Assembly: GCA_025331445.1 (NCBI GenBank)
Contig: JAIWNE010000022.1
Location: 248,001 to 312,000 of the forward strand
Origin: Blakeslea trispora
Taxonomy: Eukaryota > Mucoromycota > Mucoromycetes > Mucorales > Choanephoraceae
Length of the DNA stretch: 64,000 bases
Direction: 5' to 3'
In this document: positions 56,417 to 64,000 of the stretch, piece after piece
Position numbering within the stretch: the first letter of the stretch is position 1
Layout: each line of letters starts with the position of its first letter
Notes under the pieces: model-generated
The model's input: only the letters and a program-made list of their open reading frames with translations
Told to the model about the DNA's origin: nothing
Database searches by the model: none
Position numbers and translations under genes: made by a program

Positions 56417-56797
56417 AAAGTCTAATGGTTTGTACTGATAAACAGTTCTTTGACGTCGAGACATCATGAACTGTCAAGATTATTTGTGTATCAAAACCAT
56501 GACATAGGTAACCTTCAAGTGTATTTTGCGTTTAAGATCGGTTATTTTTATGGTGTCCCTCAATGCAGAAACCCCTTCCATTTTAAAATGGCTGCCTATA
56601 CAAATGTGCTTAAATTTTGACAATCCAGAATTAGATCTGATGACCTGAGCCCATTTAAGTTTCAACAATGACAACAATGTTACATTTAAACCAAATAAGT
56701 CATGAGGATAGTAATATCGTATATAATAAAATCTGTCCCTGTAAATCCTAACTAAACAAGCATATGAAGTAAAACCAGTGCGGTTCACAATATACAA
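56236..56797 (-). pseudogene. DIRS-B-like reverse transcriptase relic
   Basis: On the minus strand the pieces HFKMEGVSALRDT, IHLKVTYVMVLIHK, TVYQYKPLDFG, PRVFSKRM and NVRLAYYL line up in order with the DIRS-B RT (there HFKMEGVPALRDI, TVYQYKTLAFG, SPRIFSK, IRLVYYLDD). The copy is truncated before the catalytic DD and has frame breaks. A CA/GT microsatellite lies inside it. Confidence 0.82.
56365..56414. repeat. (CA)n microsatellite inside the RT relic
   Basis: About 25 CA units. They sit where DIRS-B encodes GMSVS between LAFG and PRIFSK, so the repeat grew inside the relic's coding sequence. Confidence 0.97.
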
Positions 56798-57276
56798 AAT
56801 TGAACACTTTTACCCCCAATAAGTCATATAAAAACAAGGGAATGATGAAAGTGATGTAATTTTCCACTGATGTAGTACAAGCCGTAATAATTCGTAAAAG
56901 CGTATAAATAATGATAATCTATGAAAACTTTTCATCTAATTTCTATACGAAATGGAACACTACAAACATTCTCAAAGTACCTTCTTTGTCTCTCTACTTT
57001 TTCTCTAACTCTATAAATCGTTACAACTACACAAAAAACACAGTTCACCCTGCTGTTGACGCTTTGTTGAATCCTACTCCTACAATAGTCACTTTGTTTA
57101 AGAGTATTCATATTCTTGAGAAATGCATTCTTATGTTGAGCATACTCTTAATTCGAATGGCATTTTAGCACTTGAAGTGATTTTCAAGTCAAAGGATTGT
57201 TACTCTTATATTGAGAACACTCTTATACCAAACACTCTTAAATCGAGCAACTACTGTATCTTCTTTGTAGCAGTCG
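56798..57276. other. Upstream flank of the Ty3-like gag relic
   Basis: AT-rich with a recurring AACACTCTTA-type word near 57020-57250. It could be a decayed LTR/leader, but no paired LTR was found. Confidence 0.4.
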
Positions 57277-57888
57277 ATGTCTCTGCTTCCTCTGGTGCTC
57301 CTTCTGTTGCCCCCCTGGTCTGGTGCTGCTTCTTTGGCTGTCTGCCCCGTCAACCTTCCTTGCTTCCAATGGACTGGTATGGTTCACAACCCCGCTCAAC
57401 ACGTCTTTTCAGACGTAGGAGCCTGCTTGGTTGTATTTCAGGATGTTTTGTTTGCCCATGGATTGGACATGGATGCTCACTTTCTTCGCCTAGTCCCACA
57501 ACAACTAGGTGAGAAGGTCCGCAAGTGGTACGACCAGTTTCTCCTTGGCTTCTCCCCTGGTTCTCCCTCTTACCAAGAGTTCAAGGGTGCAATCACTTCT
57601 CGCTTTGGACGTTCTTCTTTACAGGAACAAGCGGATTGTGCTTTGCGTTTGGTGAAGCTGGTAATGGACAAGGGCGAGAACGTCCATTCTTATGTTGATC
57701 GCTTCCGCGATTTGCGTCGCCGTTCGGGTGACCAGACTGTTCCCACGTCAATTCTCATTGACACCCTCTTGAAGGCCTTGCCATTGGTCTTCAAGGAGAG
57801 ATTTGCCGTCGCCCATGCTGTTCTGCCTGCAGAACGTAAAGGCGATGTTGACTCCCGTAGAATTCCCACCATTTGTTTTTCCTTGTAA
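57277..57888 (+). pseudogene. Ty3/Gypsy-like Gag fragment
   Basis: The frame from about 57345 resembles a Retrotrans_gag capsid domain: HVFSDVGACLVVFQDVLF, VRKWYDQFLLGF, YQEFKGAITSRFG and ENVHSYVDRFRDLRRRSG. The sequence stops abruptly after VLPAERK, and no zinc knuckle, protease or RT follows. The first ~25 residues look like a shifted frame (DVSASSGAPSVAP reads in another phase). It is a truncated relic of an LTR retrotransposon. Confidence 0.75.
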
Positions 57889-59243
57889 TACAATCACTAT
57901 GTTTTTCTATGAATACTTCAATTACTTCTTCAGTTAAATAAAAATCAGTCTTGACTTCTAAATACTTTATCCACTATTTTATAAAGGTATAAATTTTGAC
58001 TTTATTTCTATATCTTTTTTCTCTTTTTACTTTTGTCTTCTCTTTTTCTTGCCTTACTCTCCTAAGTCTAATAGCAGAATACTATCCTCTTAGTTAGGAA
58101 CATTATCTGTAATTAGTTACATTAAAGAACACTATCCTCGTAGACAGAAACGTTATCTCTACTGTATAGTCGCTTTGAGGAATAATATCTTTATATTCAA
58201 AGAACAATATCCTTTCAGTGAAACAAAAGCTACCTTAAAGAATCTATCCTATATACTATCACATCTAAGGAACACATCTTTATTAGCCGTCTTTCTTTAC
58301 TTATCTTCTTTGAAAACATATTTGGAATTCGTTATTCAAAATCTACCAATCCAAAGCTAAAACTCAATAATTCTCAACTTCCACAATAGAAGAAACGGGG
58401 TCAAAGAGTGAATATTTTGGAACGGGTAACATGATTTAATCTTAGCTTTTCTTTCTCTCTCAACATCTCTTGACATCTTGAGAATCTTTCTCGCACTGCG
58501 CAGGACCTTGAAATTCAAGCCGAAACCGGTTTCCATCTCTCCAAAACAATCCTTCAATTTGATCCCGCATTGCCTGTTTAGCATAAATAAGAGCGTCTGA
58601 AGTCTGTAGCAGCTAAGACTGCAAAAGCGCATTCTCTTCTTCAACACAAACGAATTGAAATTAAGCCTCACTTGATAAATAACCCTCTTTGCTTCCGTCT
58701 TTGTCCTCATAACTCCGCGTGGTCCATAAACGACTTACTTCCTGATAGTAACAAGTGGGGAACAGCTTTTTTGTCGGTCAGATTGGTTTAACTCTAGATA
58801 ACTTTCATTTGTGTCAGGCAATTCATACACTCTCTTTTCCGTCCCAACTTCCATCTTCCTCCCATTTAGCCCTTCGGTTATTATTCACTCGACTCTTCTT
58901 TGCCTTTGACGCGCTTGTTGGAGATTTACCTTCGACAGTGTTCTCTTTTCTCTCTTCTACTGTTTTCACCACTCTGATTTCTACTATTTACCAAGCTGAG
59001 CAGGAATCACTCCTTCAGAAGGGCGCTCCTCATTGCTCACTACCTTTCCTTGTTACCGACATTGCATCTAGAACTTTTTTCTCTTTTTACTTTGTACACA
59101 CAAAACCCTTAACTGAAACATTGCAAAATTACAAAAAAAACCAAAAACATAGCTGTGACTTGCCATGCGAACATTCAATAAATTGAGCCTTAGTGTCCCT
59201 AAAGAAAATATTTTTTTTAAATTGTCTTTACACCTATTAAAGC
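57889..59243. other. Mixed relic DNA before RRP6
   Basis: From 57890 to 58350 there is AT-rich DNA with loosely repeated GAACACTATCCT-type words and a TATAAA-like word near 57985. From 58450 to 59190 there is higher-GC DNA with scattered coding-like pieces on the plus strand broken by stops, probably an unidentified transposon relic. RRP6 leader sequence ends the stretch. Confidence 0.4.
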
Positions 59244-61175
59244 ATGTCTTTAGACACACAGGAAATCCCAGACCCAGTCAAGAACTTCAAAGCATTCCAG
59301 ACTTCTTTGTTTAAGTCCTTGGTTTCAGCCACAGCAGCAGCTAACAGCATTGTGGTGGAAGAAATAGGCTTCTTTCGTTCGCTTGACAGACAGTTCGCCA
59401 AAGACTTAGATCTAGCTGGATCAAGCGCACTATCTCTCAGTAATTCTCTACTTCAACGCAGCGCTGCTGATGCCGGCATCACTGTCAAGAAGTTTGATGA
59501 TATCGATGATGTCTCTGAGCGTTATGGTTCGGTGATCGATATTTGCGATAGTTTATTAGAAAAAGCAGTATGTATTTCTATTTTCCTCTTCTTAGAAAGT
59601 CACTCATAGGATAGAGAAAAGGATTTATGCTTAGATCAAATGGCTGGCAAAGGAAAGCAAGACGAATTGAAACAAAATGCACCCGAAATTACACAGATTG
59701 CTACTAAGGTAAAAAAAATCATCTGTCATTTTATGATTATCTCGTTTCCTTATTGTTATTTCAAACAGGATAAGCTCGACTATAAATTTTTACACGCCAA
59801 CAATGTTGTCAGACCTCAAATGAAATTTAAAGATGCTGTAGACAACTCAAGCTCAACACCATTTGAGCGTAAAATTAAGTACAAACCTCACGCACTTATT
59901 CCTCTTGACAGCACATCCACGGCTGAGGACAAATCACTTCCTCATCCTTATGTCCATGAGATCCAGCAACTTGAATATCCTGAACGCATGTTTGTGTCAA
60001 CCGAACCAGAAATGTATAAGCCTTTTGAAAGCGCTTCGATGATTTGGGTAGACAAGGAAGAAACATTGTTGGAAATGCTTAAGGAGTTAGAGGGACAGGA
60101 AGAAATAGCTGTAGATTTGGAACACCACAATTATCGTAGTTATCAAGGTTTTACTTGTCTTATGCAGATCAGTACACGCGATCAAGACTTTGTCGTCGAT
60201 ACATTAGAGCTTCGTGATAAACTATGGATGTTGAACGAATATTTTGCTGATCCTAACATCACCAAAGTACTTCACGGTGCCGAGTCTGATATTATCTGGC
60301 TTCAACGCGATTTCGGTCTCTACATTGTCAATCTGTTCGATACCTATTTCCCAACCAAACTACTTGATTTCCCTCACCACAGTCTTGCTTATCTCTTGAA
60401 GAAGTATTGTAACTTTGATGCTGACAAGAAATATCAATTGGCCGATTGGCGTATCAGACCTCTACCCGAGGAAATGTTGAACTATGCTCGTTCAGATACA
60501 CACTTTTTGTTGTACATCTATGACTGCCTCCGTAACGAACTTTTGGCCAATTCTCCCAGTGAAGGTAGTTTGATGCGTGTCTGTCTTCAACGCTCAAACG
60601 AGGTAGCTCTGCAGAAATACGAAAAAGAAGCCTATGATGCCGCTCATGGTCTTGGTCCTGGTGGCTGGAAGAACATGTTATCAAAATGGAAATATGCTTT
60701 AAATTCTCAACAACTCGCTGTTTTCAAAGCATTGCATAGCTGGCGTGATCATGTTGCTAGAGACGAAGATGAATCTGTTCGCTATGTTCTACCTAACCAT
60801 ATGTTGATGGCCCTGGTAGAGCGTATGCCTACTGATTCTAGTGGTGTCATTGGTTGTTGTAATCCTTGTCCTACTCTGGTTCGAATGAATGCTCAAGCTT
60901 TAGGCTATCTAATACAAAAAGCAAAGATGGATTCATCAGAGACATCCAAACAAGAGTTTTTACAGGTGACCCCTAAGCCAGTAACAGAAACACAGTCTAG
61001 TGTAACTACCAATGGCATTACAGTGACCACCACAGCTCAAGTTCAACAGGTCAAGCGAAAGATATCCAAGGTAGATCCTTCCCTGTTTGACTTACAAGAG
61101 GTAAAAAAGCACCGTTTAGAAACAGTCGAAAAACTGGAAAAGAAGTCTTCAGCATTATTTGGCGCAAGTCTATAA
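59244..61175 (+). CDS. RRP6: Exosome-associated 3'-5' exoribonuclease Rrp6
   Basis: Exons 59244-59567, 59610-59708 and 59769-61175 give 609 residues. The second intron (60 nt) is frame-neutral, so retention would add 20 residues. The N-terminal PMC2NT-like region (about 15-125) binds the Rrp47 partner in yeast. The DEDD-Y exonuclease domain (about 230-400) shows AVDLEHHNYRSYQG, HGAESDIIWLQRDF and YARSDTHFLLYIYD. The HRDC domain follows near 455-500 (WRDHVARDEDESVRYVLP). It trims and degrades nuclear RNAs with the core exosome. It is shorter than yeast Rrp6 (733) and human EXOSC10 (885), mainly at the C-terminal tail. Confidence 0.96.
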
Positions 61176-61487
61176 ACAAGCTTTCTTTCTTTTATTCGTC
61201 TTATGGATTAATAAAAACCTTCCCCCCTTTTTTTCTGTATTTTAATATAAGGATAGTATGGACACCATGGTTTAACTATGTTTATATTTGTCAACATACG
61301 TTTAAAGTGTGGTTTTGAGCCTAAAGATGAACTCCAAATTAAGAATGTAAATTTCGATTTTTAAACTCCACTTTTTTCTTCTCCCTTAGTATTTTAATGC
61401 CGCCAAGTTTCTTCTTTTTTTTTCTTGTAATAAAAGAAAGAAAGAGAGAATAAAAAGAAGAAAGCGAGGAAGTAAAGTATTTGCAAC
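61176..61487. promoter_or_regulatory. RRP6 terminator region and UBR1 promoter
   Basis: AATAAA-like words occur near 61210. GA/AG-rich sequence (about 61433-61475) directly precedes the UBR1 start. No gene seen. Confidence 0.5.
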
Positions 61488-64000
61488 ATGACCTCAGAAA
61501 ACATCAGCGCATCTTCTTCTTCTTACAAGATGAACTCAGATACCAATAAAACCAGTTCTCATCTCTCTGATTTCTTATGGCACTCACCTTTGCAGTTCAA
61601 TTGTCATTTTGATGAATCTGCTAAACAAGCCATATTAAAACAGTGCTATGAATCATTATGGATGGCCAATGATGACCTGATGAAACGCTATTTTTTCAGT
61701 TCAAAGGAAGAGTTACAGCACATCCTGCTAAAACAATCTCAACGACATGACGGAAAAGAACAGAATACAGTCATCGATCCAACACTGTGGCATACAAACG
61801 CCATCATCCCGACACAAGACTTTTCCAGTCAAAAAGGTAGACAATGTGGCCATGTATTTCGTAAAGGAGAACCCGTTTACCGGTGTCGGTAAGGAGAGGA
61901 GAAAAATGAAGCTTAGTTGCAATTTTTAATATTTTCTTATTTGTGATTACCTAGCAACTGCGGTTTAGATGATACGTGTGTCTTCTGTAGCAAGTGTTTT
62001 CACGCGACAGATCATGATGGTCATGATATCCTGTTCTCTGTCAGTCCCGGTTCAGGCGGTTGTTGTGATTGTGGCGATCCCGAAGCTTGGAAAATACCAC
62101 TTCAATGCAAGATTCACTCAAGCGAACATCACTCTACAGAATCAGATTTCGTATCAAATCAGGCCTCTGTTGATCCAGCCTTAATCGATTCTATTCGAAC
62201 CACGATTGCCTCTGTTCTCAATTTCCTTTTAGACACATTTGCATTAGCACCAGACGAAGTGGCCCTGAATTTATCTACAGAAGTGCTTATCAAGAATAAT
62301 CAAGAACAGCGCACTATTCTCACCAGAATGGGTATCCCTCATCAGACAGACATCAACACATCTATCCTTGTTCGTCCTGAAGAGGACGTAGATATGGATA
62401 AGGAAAGTGATGATATTAAACAGGATATACTCTACGGCAGCTCATCTACGACCCATACAGTGACAAAAGAGGAGGGTGAAAAGGAACTGTATGCCTGTAT
62501 TGCTTGGAACGATGAAGCGCACGCGTTTTCTCATGTATTAGAGTCCATTATGACAGCGACTGGATGGCAATGGCAAAAGGCAAAGCAAATTGTGGATGTG
62601 ATTCATGTGCATGGCAGAGAAATCATTGCTGTCTCTGATGATATTGCTGAATTACGCAAGATTGCTGCTCCTCTTTCAGCTATCAATCTAGGTGTCACTA
62701 TTCGACCAGCCAAGGATACGTTTCGAGAGCAAGTGTGTGGTTTGTTGGTAGATTGGCTGAATGAAATCATCAATGGCCGAACTCGATTCTTTCGCGATCT
62801 ACCCGATGGCGATGCCATTGTTCGAAATATCTTGTGTGAAGAATTGTGTGCAGGGTGGGAATTACGCCTGCCTTTAGCACTCTTGGCTGCAGACAAAAAG
62901 TCAGTCAACAAGACGAAGTCATCTGACGGTGTTGATGCAGAGGATGGGGAGGATGAAGAGAAAGGGACAACCGAAGATGGGATGAGAGATGACACAGCCC
63001 TATCGGAAACAGTAGAAGATGTAGAGATGTTTGAGACAGATGATGCTCAAGGAAGACAAAGCGGTTTGGTTGCCAATCGTAACCCATGCGATGTGGCCAG
63101 TATCGATTGGGATCCTGCTGCTATGGTCAATGAGTATCAGCAACTACGTACAGAAGAAATTGAATTTGGTGATAGCTTGTTAGATAAATTAGGCAAAAAG
63201 CCAAGCAGACATAACGACCAGTGGACGGCACAAGAAAGAGCTGAATTGGCAACGATGATGCAAAGGGAGTTTGAGGAAAAGTTACGCTTGGATTATTTCA
63301 TGCTGTATGACTTGAAGCTCTGGAAAGAGGTGCGTATTTCTTTACGAGAGCTCTACATTGCTTCCCTTGCATCCAATCCCCATTTCAAAAAGATCCTGGG
63401 TAAACGTCTGGCTCGAAACTATGCGCGCCTAGCCGAATCGTTCTTGTTGCGAGATAGAGAACCAGAAAACTCAATCATTTTGTTCTCTGTTCAACTATTA
63501 ACTGTGCCTACTGTGTCAGATCTACTGGTACATCACTATTACTTTTTTGGTCTCATCTGTTCTACATTGACTGCCTTCTTCTTGACAGATCGTCTCTATC
63601 TCTTGTTGCCATCTCAGCGTACGGATTACCCCTCACGTATCAATTGTGAATCTCGCGCCTTTCGCACTCGGCGCTACTTTAACGCCTTTCATGACTTGCG
63701 CTATATTATGAATGTAGACATGATCAAGCGTGTGTTGGCCCAAGACCCTCTTTATCTTCGTCAATATCTGGACTTGGTCAGCTTGTTTCAAGGGATGAAT
63801 GCTCAAGTTTGCCAAAAGGATACTCACGTTGAATACGAGTCGGAGATATGGGTGAACGCTTTCAATGTGACACTTCAAATTGCCAAATGCTGTCGTCAAT
63901 TCTCTGATTGTTTTTCCATGTTGCCTTTCAGTACAGATCAAGAAAAGTCATCTACAGTCTCTACTATTGTTCGAGCTGTATCTCGTGTGCTAAAGGCTAT
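61488..64000 (+). CDS. UBR1: UBR1-type E3 ubiquitin ligase (N-recognin), 5' part
   Basis: Exon 1 is 61488-61888 and exon 2 starts at 61955 and stays open to the window end, so about 815 residues are visible of a protein normally near 1,900. The UBR-box zinc finger spans the intron: CGHVF...YRCRNCGLDDTC, CSKCFHATDHDGHD, GGCCDCGD. A ClpS-like N-domain follows with AWNDEAHAFSHV, then an acidic insert (about 470-510). The protein recognises basic and bulky N-terminal residues and ubiquitinates the substrate with a Rad6-type E2. The RING and autoinhibitory parts lie beyond the window. The family is certain; UBR1 versus a close fungal paralogue is likely but unproven. Confidence 0.93.

Noticed and set aside
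58357..59186. Open frames on both strands before RRP6
   Set aside because: They lack plausible starts, overlap each other and contain no recognised motif; probably relic DNA.

Overview
The window is nuclear DNA from an early-diverging filamentous fungus, most likely Mucoromycota and probably Mucorales. The evidence is AT-rich intergenic DNA, short GT-AG introns of about 45-190 nt, fungal genes (ACC1, MET14, SKT5/CHS4-like, Con7-like, RRP6, UBR1, BSD2/NDFIP-like), and an L1-like LINE plus DIRS and Crypton tyrosine-recombinase elements of kinds found in Mucoromycotina. The species cannot be fixed from the sequence.

Bases 1-24000 are a stack of mobile elements with no recognised host gene. A decayed L1-like LINE (758-6232) has two 158-bp tandem monomers at its 5' end and a TA-flanked MITE inside ORF2. 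A DIRS-type retroelement, DIRS-A (minus strand, 6233-14855), follows 28 bp past the LINE ORF2 stop. It is split in its gag gene by a second DIRS element, DIRS-B (plus strand, 10346-14627). Both keep inverted terminal repeats and an internal complementary region (ICR) that match the DIRS circle-junction model. Next come an endonuclease-domain fragment (14882-15502) and a stray LINE monomer. Then there is a candidate composite unit at 16898-21955: a Crypton-type tyrosine recombinase gene and a divergent ten-exon gene with a PD-(D/E)XK nuclease-like motif, sharing a 286-bp promoter region. A long-TIR foldback MITE and a third, deleted DIRS copy close the block.

Bases 25000-37400 carry single-copy host genes: APS kinase, a Sel1-repeat SKT5-like chitin synthase regulator with a CaaX end, a two-finger GATA factor, a short unknown protein and a Con7-type zinc-finger factor. 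Two gene-poor stretches of 5-6 kb (28.5-33.7 and 37.4-43.2 kb) lie around the transcription-factor genes.

Bases 43182-64000 carry acetyl-CoA carboxylase, a 67-residue unknown protein, a BSD2/NDFIP-like Rsp5 adaptor, a C9orf72 homologue in nine exons, relics of DIRS and Ty3-like elements, the exosome exonuclease RRP6, and the 5' part of a UBR1-type N-recognin that runs off the window.

The observations I rank highest are the Crypton/nuclease divergent pair, the nested DIRS pair with base-level junctions and a shared frame layout, and the fungal C9orf72 gene.
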